Shown here: in pieces, positions 22,534 to 31,495 of the stretch
How the letters are laid out: every line of letters starts with the position of its first letter
How positions within the stretch are numbered: position 1 is the stretch's first letter
Assembly: GCA_038750655.1 (NCBI GenBank)
Contig: JBCDGZ010000095.1
Span: 1 to 31,730, forward strand
DNA length: 31,730 nucleotides
Direction: 5' to 3'
Source of the DNA: JBCDGZ01 sp038750655
Lineage (GTDB): Bacteria > Bacteroidota > Bacteroidia > Chitinophagales > Saprospiraceae
The notes under the pieces: generated by a model
What the model saw: the letters and a program-made list of their open reading frames with translations, nothing else
What the model was told of the DNA's origin: nothing
Database searches by the model: none
Made by a program: the position numbers and the translations under genes

Positions 22534-25500
22534 CTACTCGTCAAGCTTAATCGGATCATATGCCTTAAAGAGCGAGTATTGCACTTGCTCTACGGCCTCC
22601 TGGTAAGCTGCCCAATCCTTATCAAAGAAGGCATTGATGCGTCCCAGCACCTCTTCCACCTTAGCTTTGGCCTGCTCCGTTGTGAGCTGTGCCATTTGGT
22701 TAGGCGCTCCTTTACTATCGCTGATATAGCGGTTGGCACGGTAGAGGTAGGAGTTGAGTTTATCCGAGCTGCGGATAATGCCCTTAGTGTTTTCCGGATT
22801 CATATACAGATTCATCAGCTGGCTGATGCTGTCTTTCATGGTTTTGCCCATTTTAGCAATTTCCTTTTTGGTACTGTCGGGAACATTGATCATCTGTTCA
22901 TCGACCAGCTTGACGGTTTTCTGAGCTTCTTGGAGTCGGGCAAACCCTTCGGAGGCTTTAGTGACTATGGCGCGGAAGGCCTCGGCGGCCGCTTCTCTGG
23001 CGTGTAGATCGCTCTCGCTTACGTCCAATCTGGGGTCAGCCAGCACTTTAACTTCGGTCGAATCCTTGTGTTCGCCGTAGGTGAAGACCAGCTTGTAGGT
23101 GCCGGGCATTACGCGCGAGCCCGAAGGGTCGTCAGCATCCGGCTTGACCTTGCGACGAGAAGGATAGCGTACGCCCTTTTTGGTCATCCGCCAATAAATG
23201 CGATTTATACCTGGCTGGAGTGGACGTCGGAAGGTATAGAGGGTGTCGCCCTGACTGTCGAAGACTTGCACCTTGACCTTTTCGGGTTTCTTACCTTTCT
23301 TTTTGCCGGCTTCCTTGCCCTTGGTTGGGACTTCGTCGGTTTCCTCTGCCTCTTTTTTCTTCTTCTTCTTTTTCTTTTTGTCCTTCTTTTTCTCTACTTC
23401 GGGAGCTTTGGGTTTTTTAGCTGTTTTTTCCTCCTTGACCCATAAAGTCAGCATGGCACCCCAGCGGCGGTTGTCGCCGACGTACTGTGCTCCGCCGATG
23501 AAGCGCCCGCCGTCGACAGAGCGATAGGAGGCCATATAGGCGTCAGGGGAGGGGAAAGCCTTGAACGCTTGCTCTAGCGTTGCTCCCTTGGTGCGGGCCA
23601 GCTCGCGTAGTGGGCGGATGTCGTCCAGCACCCAGGCGGAGCGCCCGAAGGTACCGACAATCAGGTCATGCTCGCGGGGGTGGATTTTGAGATCGCTCAC
23701 CTGGACTGAGGGAAAGTCGTTCATCCATTTGTTCCAATGATCACCACCATCGAGGCTAAAGTAGAGGCCATAGTCCGTGCCGAGGAAGAGGAGGCCGGGC
23801 TCTACGGGGTCTTGTACAATGGCGAGGGTGTAGCCGCTGACTTTGTTGCCATCGACGATGCGCCGCCAGGTTTGGCCGTAGTCATTGGTATGATAGGCGT
23901 AAGGCGTCCAGTCATTGCGGCGGTAGTTGTTGACAATGACGAAGGCTTCACCTGCATTTTTCTGAGAAACCTCAATTTGAGGAATCCAACTGCCGCTGGG
24001 GCAGCCGGGGAGGCGACTGGCCAGGTTATTCCAGCTGGCTCCACCATCGCGCGTCAATTGGAGATTGCCATCATCCGTACCTACCCAAATGACCTGCTCA
24101 TCGACCGGACTAGGGGCGATGGAAAGGATAGTGGTGAAATTTTCGGCATTGGTGACATCAAGCGTCAGCCCACCGCTATTGGCTTGTTGCTGCTTGCTGG
24201 TATCATTGGTGGTTAAGTCGGGCGAGATGATCGTCCAGCTTTTCCCACAATCCATACTTTTATGTAAAAATTGACTGCCGTAGTAGATGCCACAATCGTG
24301 GAAAGGATTCTGAGCGATGCCGGCATTCCAGTTGAAGCGCAGCTCGGTGCCATCAGGGTGGATAGGCTTTTGGTACTGGTTGTCGCCGGTCTCTCGATCA
24401 TAATGAGCTAAGTTACCACCCTGCGACATGGCCCAGCCGTAGCGATTATCATTACGCTGAGGCATCACGTCAAAACCATCGCCAAAAAGCACCTCCCGCC
24501 AGTCGGAATTGCGAATGCCACCGCTCTTCCAAACGGCGCTAGGGCCGACCCAGGAGCCATTGTCCTGCATTCCTCCCATCACATTATAAGGAATATCCAT
24601 GTCGTGGTTAATGTGATAGAACTGAGCCAGGGGAAGATTTTCGATAAACCGCCAAGTGTCTCCACCATCGCGAGAAATGTTCAGCCCACCGTCGTTCCCC
24701 TCAATCATGAAATTTGGATGATCCGGATGTATCCAAAAGGCATGATGATCGGGATGCACGCCGCGTCCGCCGAAGTAGGGGAGGATGACTTTGAAATTTT
24801 TTCCTCCATCTTCACTCTTGGAAACAACAGAGTAGAGGTTGAAAATGCGGTTTTCATTCTTTGGGTCTACAAAAATATCCGCATAGTAGAAAGGACGGTT
24901 GCCAATGTTTTTATCCGAAACTTTTGTCCAGTTATTACCCCCGTCAGTAGATTTGTAAAAACCATTTTTCTTGGCTTCAATCAGGGCGTAAACGATATTG
25001 GGCTTGGAAGGAGCAATGGCGAGGCCAATTCTGCCCAGCTCTCCTTTAGGCAAGCCCTCTTTGTCGGTGATCTGCTTCCAGGTATCGCCACCATCGTGGG
25101 TGATGTGCAGCCCCGAGCCTTCTCCACCAGAGTTGAAAAACCAGGGTTGACGACCGAATTCCCACATCGCTACAATTAATTTGTTAGGATTGGTTGGATC
25201 AGTGACCATATCGGCCACCCCCGTATTTTCATCGATATAGAGGATTTTTTCCCAAGTCTTCCCGCCATCCTTAGTGCGGTAGACCCCTCTTTCGGGATTG
25301 GGCCCCCAGGCAGACCCCAGTGCCGCCACAAAGATCACATCGGGATTATCGCGGTGGATGATGATGCGGTGGATCAGTCGGGTTTTTTCCAGCCCCATCA
25401 ACTGCCAGGTCTTTCCACCGTCGAGGCTTTTATAGATACCTTTTCCGGTATTGAGCGAATTACGGGGGTTGCCCTCGCCGGTGCCGACCCAGATTTCGCT

Positions 25501-25797
25501 GGGATTGCGTTGGTTGATGGTGACCGAGCCGATAGCTTGCAAGGCTTCTTTGTCAAAGATGGGTTTCCAGTCGATGCCGCCACTGACGGATTTCCAAAGG
25601 CCGCCGGAGGCGGTACCCGCGTAAATAACGTCCGGATTGCTGAGGTCAACGTCGATAGAGGTTACCCTTCCACTCATTCCGGCAGGGCCAATATTTCTAA
25701 TTTTCATCCCTTTCAATTGCTCAACATCAATGCTTTGGGCGGGAAGTAAAAAGGCAATCAATAGCAGGGGCAATAGTAGAAGTCCACACTTCTTCAT
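22534..25797 (-). CDS. Secreted Asp-box (sortilin/BNR-like) beta-propeller protein
   Basis: A 1087-aa exported protein; the start at ATG 25797 begins a clear signal peptide (MKKCGLLLLPLLLIAFLLPAQS). A longer reading frame to 25974 adds a segment without signal character. About eleven Asp-box repeats (S-x-D-x-G-x-x-W, for example SLDGGKTWQ, TKDGGKTWE, THDGGDTWK, SRDGGDTWR, TRDGGASWN) span roughly residues 55-730 and build one or two propellers of the sortilin/Vps10 or sialidase type. Around residue 800-860 comes an extreme Lys/Glu-rich linker (nine Lys in a row), then a Por-type beta region and a helical C-terminus. Automatic annotation often labels such proteins glycosyl hydrolases, but no catalytic residues are apparent. 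Confidence 0.85.
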   Translation of the reverse strand: MKKCGLLLLPLLLIAFLLPAQSIDVEQLKGMKIRNIGPAGMSGRVTSIDVDLSNPDVIYAGTASGGLWKSVSGGIDWKPIFDKEALQAIGSVTINQRNPSEIWVGTGEGNPRNSLNTGKGIYKSLDGGKTWQLMGLEKTRLIHRIIIHRDNPDVIFVAALGSAWGPNPERGVYRTKDGGKTWEKILYIDENTGVADMVTDPTNPNKLIVAMWEFGRQPWFFNSGGEGSGLHITHDGGDTWKQITDKEGLPKGELGRIGLAIAPSKPNIVYALIEAKKNGFYKSTDGGNNWTKVSDKNIGNRPFYYADIFVDPKNENRIFNLYSVVSKSEDGGKNFKVILPYFGGRGVHPDHHAFWIHPDHPNFMIEGNDGGLNISRDGGDTWRFIENLPLAQFYHINHDMDIPYNVMGGMQDNGSWVGPSAVWKSGGIRNSDWREVLFGDGFDVMPQRNDNRYGWAMSQGGNLAHYDRETGDNQYQKPIHPDGTELRFNWNAGIAQNPFHDCGIYYGSQFLHKSMDCGKSWTIISPDLTTNDTSKQQQANSGGLTLDVTNAENFTTILSIAPSPVDEQVIWVGTDDGNLQLTRDGGASWNNLASRLPGCPSGSWIPQIEVSQKNAGEAFVIVNNYRRNDWTPYAYHTNDYGQTWRRIVDGNKVSGYTLAIVQDPVEPGLLFLGTDYGLYFSLDGGDHWNKWMNDFPSVQVSDLKIHPREHDLIVGTFGRSAWVLDDIRPLRELARTKGATLEQAFKAFPSPDAYMASYRSVDGGRFIGGAQYVGDNRRWGAMLTLWVKEEKTAKKPKAPEVEKKKDKKKKKKKKKEAEETDEVPTKGKEAGKKKGKKPEKVKVQVFDSQGDTLYTFRRPLQPGINRIYWRMTKKGVRYPSRRKVKPDADDPSGSRVMPGTYKLVFTYGEHKDSTEVKVLADPRLDVSESDLHAREAAAEAFRAIVTKASEGFARLQEAQKTVKLVDEQMINVPDSTKKEIAKMGKTMKDSISQLMNLYMNPENTKGIIRSSDKLNSYLYRANRYISDSKGAPNQMAQLTTEQAKAKVEEVLGRINAFFDKDWAAYQEAVEQVQYSLFKAYDPIKLDE

Positions 25798-25975
25798 AGT
25801 GATAGTATAAGGTTGATAAAAGTCCTTCTTCGGCAATACTGTGGATATACAATTAGGAGAAGCAAAACGACGGTAAGGAGTGTTGATGTTTCTAATTGTA
25901 TAGCTCAAAGCACAGGACTTGTCGAAGTGTAATAAATAAAACCCTAAGTTAGAGAAAAGTAGGCGTTTGACCAAT

Positions 25976-27253
25976 TTAACCCTTAATCAAGGCGGTCCAA
26001 ACGCTTAATTTACCGTCGGAGAAACTGGTCCAAATTGGCCGTACGATGCCCTTGTGAACCGTAATATTATTGTAATCTCCGAAGAAAATGCGCTTTCCCG
26101 GGGCCTCGAAGGGCTGTTCGGAAATCGTTTTGGCCTTAAAGCTTTGGCCGCCATCTTTGGAGACCGCCAAGACGACATCGTTCTGCAAATCGCTGTATTT
26201 GCTGCGGTCGTAGTAAACGATGTAAATGTGGCCATTGCTCTGGTCGATGGCCATCCAAGGAAAGAATTGGTGCGTTTGGGTTTGATCTTGATTGACCCTC
26301 AGCGGTTTAGACCAGCTTTGGCCAGCATCATTGGAGCTAGAGAGGAAAATGTCTGTATTTTCTTGACCATTCCGATTATCGGCCCAGCAGACATAGACTC
26401 GTCCGCGAAACTTGCTTGAGCTGCGGTCTGCACAGGTCACGGGCATCCCATTGGTACGCCCAATACCAGGAACGTCCATATTCCAGCCCCCGGGTTGCTC
26501 CGCAACGACGATGTCCTGGGCCAGCCAGCTTTGGCCGCCGTCGGTGCTGCGATCGAAATAGAGTTTTTCATTATTCCCCCAAGTGACATAGATATTCCCC
26601 TCTGGCCCCACTGCCGGAACGGCCCCTTCGACCGTCTGGTCATCATCAATGCAATTGCCTCTAAATTGAGAAAGCTCAAAAGGGGCCGTCCAGCTTTCTC
26701 CCTTATCACTAGACTTGGAGAATAAAATCTGGGTTTCACAATCTGGCTCTTTGGAACCATAGGTGTCAAACTGCGTCCAGGTTACATAAATCTCTCCGTT
26801 ATCAGGGTTGGCGATGGCCCATTCCTTGTCTTGCTGTTTTGGCGGGTTGAGGCCGATGGCCTTCCCATTAGTCCAATTGACGCCTCCGTCCTCCGAGCGC
26901 TGCACGACGATGCTTTCCAAAATGCGCTTGCTTTTCCATCGGCTTCCCTCCGGGTCGGCGAGGTGGAAATAGTAGAAGTTACCCTCCTGATCACTAATCA
27001 CACAAGGATCGCCATAGACCCCTTGTGATGAATTCAGATTATCCGTCGTCCAGGTCTTCCCACCGTCGCTAGAATAGTGCACAAAATCGAGCACCGAACC
27101 CGCAACCAGCACATCAGGATCGACAGGGCTGATGGCAATACTGGGTTCGCAGGGGCCGACTTGCGTCAGGTCATTGCGGAAGATCAGAACATTTTTATTG
27201 CTGCTGCAAGCGATTAGGCTACACAGGGTACACAAGAAGAACAGTTTTTTCAT
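25976..27253 (-). CDS. Sialidase-like Asp-box lipoprotein
   Basis: A 425-aa lipoprotein (signal MKKLFFLCTLCSLIACSS, lipobox LIAC, modified Cys 16) composed of a six-bladed-type propeller with Asp-box motifs: SSDGGKTWTT, SEDGGVNWTN, SSDKGESWTA, STDGGQSWLA, SNDAGQSWSK and SKDGGQSFKA. Substrate is unknown; the sialidase Arg triad cannot be confirmed by eye, so it may bind rather than hydrolyse. It lies upstream of the larger Asp-box gene in the same direction (178-base gap), so the two may act together at the cell surface. Confidence 0.85.
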   Translation of the reverse strand: MKKLFFLCTLCSLIACSSNKNVLIFRNDLTQVGPCEPSIAISPVDPDVLVAGSVLDFVHYSSDGGKTWTTDNLNSSQGVYGDPCVISDQEGNFYYFHLADPEGSRWKSKRILESIVVQRSEDGGVNWTNGKAIGLNPPKQQDKEWAIANPDNGEIYVTWTQFDTYGSKEPDCETQILFSKSSDKGESWTAPFELSQFRGNCIDDDQTVEGAVPAVGPEGNIYVTWGNNEKLYFDRSTDGGQSWLAQDIVVAEQPGGWNMDVPGIGRTNGMPVTCADRSSSKFRGRVYVCWADNRNGQENTDIFLSSSNDAGQSWSKPLRVNQDQTQTHQFFPWMAIDQSNGHIYIVYYDRSKYSDLQNDVVLAVSKDGGQSFKAKTISEQPFEAPGKRIFFGDYNNITVHKGIVRPIWTSFSDGKLSVWTALIKG

Positions 27254-27292
27254 AGAAGGGCGGTTAAAGTCGCCCCAAAATAGCTGTTTTTT

Positions 27293-30193
27293 TTAACTAT
27301 TTTTTCTCCACCAGCTAAATCCCAACAAGAGCAATAGGGCTAGGGGTAGGGCTAGCCAATAGGGGAGGCCGTTTTGGAAATCGATGGCTACGGGCGTACC
27401 AAACTGAACGAAGGCCGCCCAGTAGTAAGGATGGCGGTGCGACTTATCGGCGCTGGCCAGGTAGTTGAGCCGAGCCTGGTGCATCGCTTCGTCCTTGGGC
27501 TGACCCTGGCTCAATTGCTCGTAAAAGCCCAGCATGATGGTCGAAGTCGCACAGTCATCCACCGACCATAGGCTCATCAGGGTGCTGGGGCAGCCCGCGT
27601 GGATGAAGCCGCGCGAAAGGCTCATTACGCCCTCGCCGCGCACCAGCTTGCCCGAACCGGTGTTGCAGGCACTCAGCACGGCCAGGTCGGCATTGAGCTG
27701 AAGGTTGTACAGCTCGTAGTTAGAGATGAAGCCGTCGGCCAGGTAGATACGGTTGAGCATGGGGTCCTGTTCGTTAATGCAGGCGTGAGTGGCCAGGTGG
27801 AGAATGCGGTAATCTTTGGCCTCTTGCTTGAAGGCTGCTTTGTTGGCTTGCAGCGCCAAGAGCGGGCTGCCTTCGACCAGTTCGAGGATAGACTCCACTT
27901 CGTTTTGGCTACAGCGTAGACTGTATAGGCCCTCCTCGTCGCAGCTGCGGACACCGGCGGTGGCTACCTCATTGCCGAAGGAGGGGGCGAAGCCGATGAA
28001 GTTGTTGCTGGCTTGGGAGGGCTTGGCCAGGCCGTTTTTGCGCAGCAGCGTCGCCGAGTAATCGTAGCTGATGGTGAAGTCCTCGAAGAGGTAGGCCAGT
28101 TTGTTGGGGGAATAGGATACCGTTTCCGGGGCCGCCTCACGAAGTAGAATTTCGAAGGGAATGTAATTGAGTTGATGATCGGGAATGATGTACAGCTTTT
28201 GGATGCCGGAGGCCAACAAGCCTTCGGCAGGCTGGAGTAACTGCCGATAAAGCTGATGGGCCAAAGCTCCAAACTGGCGGTAATCCTGAGCCGCATCCCG
28301 CCCTTCGGGCGCCGTATCGATGATGCTGCGCAGCTGCGCAATCGCATCCGGCAGCTCCTCGATCGAACTCAGCTCAAAGACCTGCAACTGCGTCGTTGTA
28401 TGCACAAAGAGCCATGCCTTTTCCTCGCCAACAAAATACTCCAATAGCGCCTCCTGTGTTTGGAGCAGATCCTGCCGAATCTGGTCCGTACTGGCCAGTG
28501 TCGTATTGTACTTGAGTTCGTGGTAGGCAGGATAGTCCTGCTCGAAGCGTTCGATAAGTTGGTTGTAATCTTGTTTGAGGTCAAAGAGGCGATCTTCGTA
28601 GGTTTTGATCATATCGGTATTGCGGTCGGCCTGGCGCTGCTGTTCCTGGCTGAGCTGTTGCTCGTAAAAGGCGATGTCGACTTTGAGTTCTTGTTCTTTT
28701 TGCAGCAGGTCGTTAGGAAGGCCAGCGAAGCCTTTGGCGGTGTTGGCGTTGATGGATTCTAGGAGCAATATGGCCTTGTTGCTTTCGGCCAGGGCGAAGG
28801 CGGCTTCGAGGTACTTGGCTTCGTTGGTGCTTTGATGGAGGGCCAGGGCGACAGTGATGGCGCCTTCATAAATGGAGGCCGTATTTTCGGCCAGATCTTG
28901 CTTGGATCCCTCGGCCAGATGGCTTTGGCGGATAAGTTGAATGAGCTGAACCGCCTTTTGATAGCAATTATTAGCCACCAGCAAATCTGGCGTCGTCTGG
29001 CTCTTGAGGTATTTTTTGTAGTAGATCGCACCTTTACTTTGCAAAAAGTGCATGGCTTCAAGCCGGGAGAGGAGCTGCTCGGTGCTTGGATTGACGCTTG
29101 GGTCGCGGTTATCAAAGCCTTCGGCCAGTGCAATCAGGGCTTCCTGATAGTAATTGACCGCTTGGGTATAATCTTTTTTGTCGTCGTACATCTCTGCGAT
29201 GGCGGCCAATTTGAGGGCTATTTCTCGACTTTTTTCGTAGTGTTTAAACTCTTCTTTAGAGATGTCGAGGGACTTTTGGAAGTTGGCTAATGCGCTGTCG
29301 TAGTCTTTTTTCTCCTGTGATAATTTACCAAGTAGGTTGTAACTGGCATCTAGTCTATAGGCTTGTTCTCCCGTTTGTAGCCTTAGGGCGCGTGCGATAT
29401 AGTCGTTGCAAGATTCGTATTCTTTTTTGTCGAGATAGACTTCAGCGATGTATTGGTAGGCGATGATTTGCCGGCGGGTGCCGAAGGCGGTAGAGCGCAT
29501 TTTTTCGGGGATGGCATCCAGGCTTTTTTGGTAGTAGACCAAAGCAGAATCCAGCTCATTTTTGGCGTCGTAACATTTTCCGATAAACGAATAGACATTC
29601 GTGATATTATTCTTTTGGGCCTTACTGCCATTTTGATAGAGCTGTAAGGTTTTGTTGAAATAATCGAGGGAAACGTCGTAGTCTCCTTTGTACCAATAGG
29701 CCGAGGCGATGTTGAGGTGGAGCGCCCCAATGTAAGTCTTGTCTTCCTTTTCCTCACTTATTCGCAGGGCTTCCTTATACAATTCGATAGCGCGATCGTA
29801 ATTACTCTTTTGGCGATTCATTAGTGCCATATTGCTCTTTGCATAAACGTAGGCAGCCGCTTTTTTGTCGAGGTACTTTTCTGCATTCTCCATAGCCAAT
29901 TTGCAGTAGTATTCATTGCGTTCGAAATTGCGCATTCGCGAGTAGATACTGGCAGCGCCGGTAAAGCAGTTGACATAATTTTCCCAATCCTCTGCTTTTT
30001 CGAAATAGGGTTGTGCCAGATTGGTGTAATAGAGGCTACTGTCCAGGCTGGTGAAGTAAGCTTTCTCGGATTTATCGAAATAATATTTTCCGAGCTTTTG
30101 CAGCGAATCTTTCTCTAATTGAGAACGTTGCTGTGCCTGCCCTAAGGTCGTGAGCAGGAGAAGGAGGCTGAGAGTGGGGGCAAAGGTTTTCAA
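27293..30193 (-). CDS. TPR-CHAT protein with signal peptide and C-terminal membrane anchor
   Basis: A 966-aa protein. The N-terminus has a signal peptide (MKTFAPTLSLLLLLTTLGQAQQ). Residues of about 40-410 hold about eight tetratricopeptide repeats (for example RAIELYKEALRISEEKEDKTYIGALHLNIASAYW spacing). A coiled-coil region follows (about 500-560). The CHAT domain, a caspase-like peptidase fold, covers about 620-930, with the His of HLATHA at about 800 and the Cys of LSACNTGSG at about 841 as the likely catalytic pair. A hydrophobic segment at about 943-961 followed by WWRKNS would anchor it. The start codon is TTG. The gene encodes no visible partner; the CHAT domain is predicted to face the periplasm. 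Confidence 0.87.
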   Translation of the reverse strand: MKTFAPTLSLLLLLTTLGQAQQRSQLEKDSLQKLGKYYFDKSEKAYFTSLDSSLYYTNLAQPYFEKAEDWENYVNCFTGAASIYSRMRNFERNEYYCKLAMENAEKYLDKKAAAYVYAKSNMALMNRQKSNYDRAIELYKEALRISEEKEDKTYIGALHLNIASAYWYKGDYDVSLDYFNKTLQLYQNGSKAQKNNITNVYSFIGKCYDAKNELDSALVYYQKSLDAIPEKMRSTAFGTRRQIIAYQYIAEVYLDKKEYESCNDYIARALRLQTGEQAYRLDASYNLLGKLSQEKKDYDSALANFQKSLDISKEEFKHYEKSREIALKLAAIAEMYDDKKDYTQAVNYYQEALIALAEGFDNRDPSVNPSTEQLLSRLEAMHFLQSKGAIYYKKYLKSQTTPDLLVANNCYQKAVQLIQLIRQSHLAEGSKQDLAENTASIYEGAITVALALHQSTNEAKYLEAAFALAESNKAILLLESINANTAKGFAGLPNDLLQKEQELKVDIAFYEQQLSQEQQRQADRNTDMIKTYEDRLFDLKQDYNQLIERFEQDYPAYHELKYNTTLASTDQIRQDLLQTQEALLEYFVGEEKAWLFVHTTTQLQVFELSSIEELPDAIAQLRSIIDTAPEGRDAAQDYRQFGALAHQLYRQLLQPAEGLLASGIQKLYIIPDHQLNYIPFEILLREAAPETVSYSPNKLAYLFEDFTISYDYSATLLRKNGLAKPSQASNNFIGFAPSFGNEVATAGVRSCDEEGLYSLRCSQNEVESILELVEGSPLLALQANKAAFKQEAKDYRILHLATHACINEQDPMLNRIYLADGFISNYELYNLQLNADLAVLSACNTGSGKLVRGEGVMSLSRGFIHAGCPSTLMSLWSVDDCATSTIMLGFYEQLSQGQPKDEAMHQARLNYLASADKSHRHPYYWAAFVQFGTPVAIDFQNGLPYWLALPLALLLLLGFSWWRKNS

Positions 30194-30233
30194 TGGTCTG
30201 TTATTGAGGGCTCAAAAAATAAGTATACAGGAA

Positions 30234-30267
30234 AGCCTGCCGGTTCTTTCTGTAGAACCGACAGACT
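30234..30267 (-). terminator. Terminator-like hairpin of the T9SS-sorted gene
   Basis: The arms 30267-30254 and 30247-30234 form a 14-bp stem on the minus strand with two G-U pairs. In plus-strand RNA those two positions would be C-A mismatches, so the structure belongs to the minus strand. It lies 36 bases after the stop codon of the gene at 30303. A weak T-rich tail follows. Confidence 0.65.
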
Positions 30268-30302
30268 GTAAAGTTAATGATTTTGCCGTTTTATGTCTCT
30301 GG

Positions 30303-31355
30303 TTATATTTTAATCACCTTATGGGTCTCTACTCCTTGAACAGAGTGGATGCGAATGTAGTAGATTCCGGGACTGAGGTTTTCTGCACCCATCCTCACTT
30401 GCTCCCCTTTTCTCATGGGGCGCGGAGATGTGGATTGGATGACTTTACCATTCAAATCTAGGATGTCAATATTAACAGGATCGTCGCTGCCATCGGTAAA
30501 CTGAATATCGAGGGTTGCATGAAATGGGTTTGGGGCAACTAGGCTGCCAATGGCGGGCCGCTTTCTAAACGCCACAGGATCATCTTTAGGGTAAGAAGGA
30601 CCAGGCGTTTGGGTAATTTCACCATCACAATCTCCACAACAGGCTTTGACAGTATGCGTACTGTTAAGTGCGAAAGAAAGACAGTCGTTATTGCTTTGGC
30701 AGCAATGTCCAGTTTCGTCGAATGCTTGGCAATCAAATATTTCTCCTTCCCCCGTAAATTGGCCAACGGGATAGTCTACATAGCCTTCGGTTTCGTGGGG
30801 GGTGACCAATTTAACGGTATAATCAATTGTTGCAAGTGGTCCACTTGAGCAAGTAAATCTAGACGGTACACCAACCCCCGTACGGTCAGGTGGAAGTTCA
30901 TTTTTATTACAAACACTGCTAAAGTTAAATGTCAATGGCACAAAAGCGGTGTAAACCTCTCCGACGCAGTTAGCCGTTTCTGACCAGAAGAAGTAGCCTG
31001 CTTCGATGTAGAGCGGGTCCGCATTGCCGTATCGCAGCTCGACAAAAAGCGGTGGGTGACCAGGTATATTACTGGTTTCGTCGCCGTTAAACTGATTCCC
31101 AAATACATTTTCCCCCATGATATTGATAGCGATACTCTTGGTGTATTCACAATCTTCATCCAGGGTGGGGATATAATCTTCATCAAATTGAGCGGTCAAA
31201 CCGGTAGGGTCATGGTCGATAATAACGAGGTGGTGGCAGCGCGATGAGGCGGTATCTTCATCATTACCCTGTTGAGCAAATAAGCTGGGAGAATAAGCAC
31301 AGAGAATAGTCAGCAATAGCACTAGAATAGCTTGTTTAGAGCATGTAATCTTCAT
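30303..31355 (-). CDS. Secreted Cys-rich protein with type IX secretion sorting domain
   Basis: A 350-aa protein; the start at ATG 31355 gives a classical signal peptide (MKITCSKQAILVLLLTILCA, then FAQQ). An ATG-less extension to 31400 is unlikely. The last about 80 residues are a type IX secretion C-terminal sorting domain: VAPNPFHATLDIQF, VNIDILDLNGKVI, LSPGIYYIRI and HKVIKI. The middle (about 140-280) is Cys-rich, with a cluster GHCCQSNNDCL and ACCGDCDG, probably forming disulfides. No known enzyme domain is recognised. It would be exported across the outer membrane and released or anchored. Confidence 0.83.
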   Translation of the reverse strand: MKITCSKQAILVLLLTILCAYSPSLFAQQGNDEDTASSRCHHLVIIDHDPTGLTAQFDEDYIPTLDEDCEYTKSIAINIMGENVFGNQFNGDETSNIPGHPPLFVELRYGNADPLYIEAGYFFWSETANCVGEVYTAFVPLTFNFSSVCNKNELPPDRTGVGVPSRFTCSSGPLATIDYTVKLVTPHETEGYVDYPVGQFTGEGEIFDCQAFDETGHCCQSNNDCLSFALNSTHTVKACCGDCDGEITQTPGPSYPKDDPVAFRKRPAIGSLVAPNPFHATLDIQFTDGSDDPVNIDILDLNGKVIQSTSPRPMRKGEQVRMGAENLSPGIYYIRIHSVQGVETHKVIKI

Positions 31356-31362
31356 AACGTCG

Positions 31363-31393
31363 TTGTTTTTATGTTTTAAATACAATAATTTTG
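31363..31393 (+). promoter_or_regulatory. Bacteroidota-type promoter, divergent from the T9SS gene
   Basis: TTG at 31363-31365, exactly 20 bases, then TAATTTTG at 31386-31393, a full match to TAnnTTTG. The expected start is about 31399. It lies within the 5' leader of the divergent minus-strand gene whose ATG is at 31355. Confidence 0.6.
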
Positions 31394-31398
31394 TTATC

Positions 31399-31495
31399 AC
31401 CTTGATGAACAGTGATTCAGGACGACTTCACAAAGGTTGAGAATTACTGGAGTTGGGGCGCATCTTTCGGTAGCCGCCGGAAGATGCCTTTTTTT
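31399..31495 (+). ncRNA. Predicted ~97-nt transcript with tiny ORF
   Basis: Between the promoter at 31363-31393 and the terminator at 31460-31495 lies a short transcript. It contains an 11-aa ORF at 31405-31440 (MNSDSGRLHKG, stop TGA). The ORF-then-terminator arrangement resembles an attenuation leader, but no gene follows within the window, so a small RNA is equally possible. Confidence 0.45.
31460..31495 (+). terminator. Rho-independent terminator of the short transcript
   Basis: GCATCTTTC (31460-31468) pairs with GGAAGATGC (31479-31487), 9 bp with one G-T pair, followed by C and seven T (31488-31495). It reads on the plus strand only; the opposite strand lacks a T tract. Confidence 0.75.

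Noticed and set aside
25798..25974. Upstream extension of the large Asp-box protein
   Set aside because: The 59 extra residues lack signal character, and a textbook signal peptide begins at the internal ATG.
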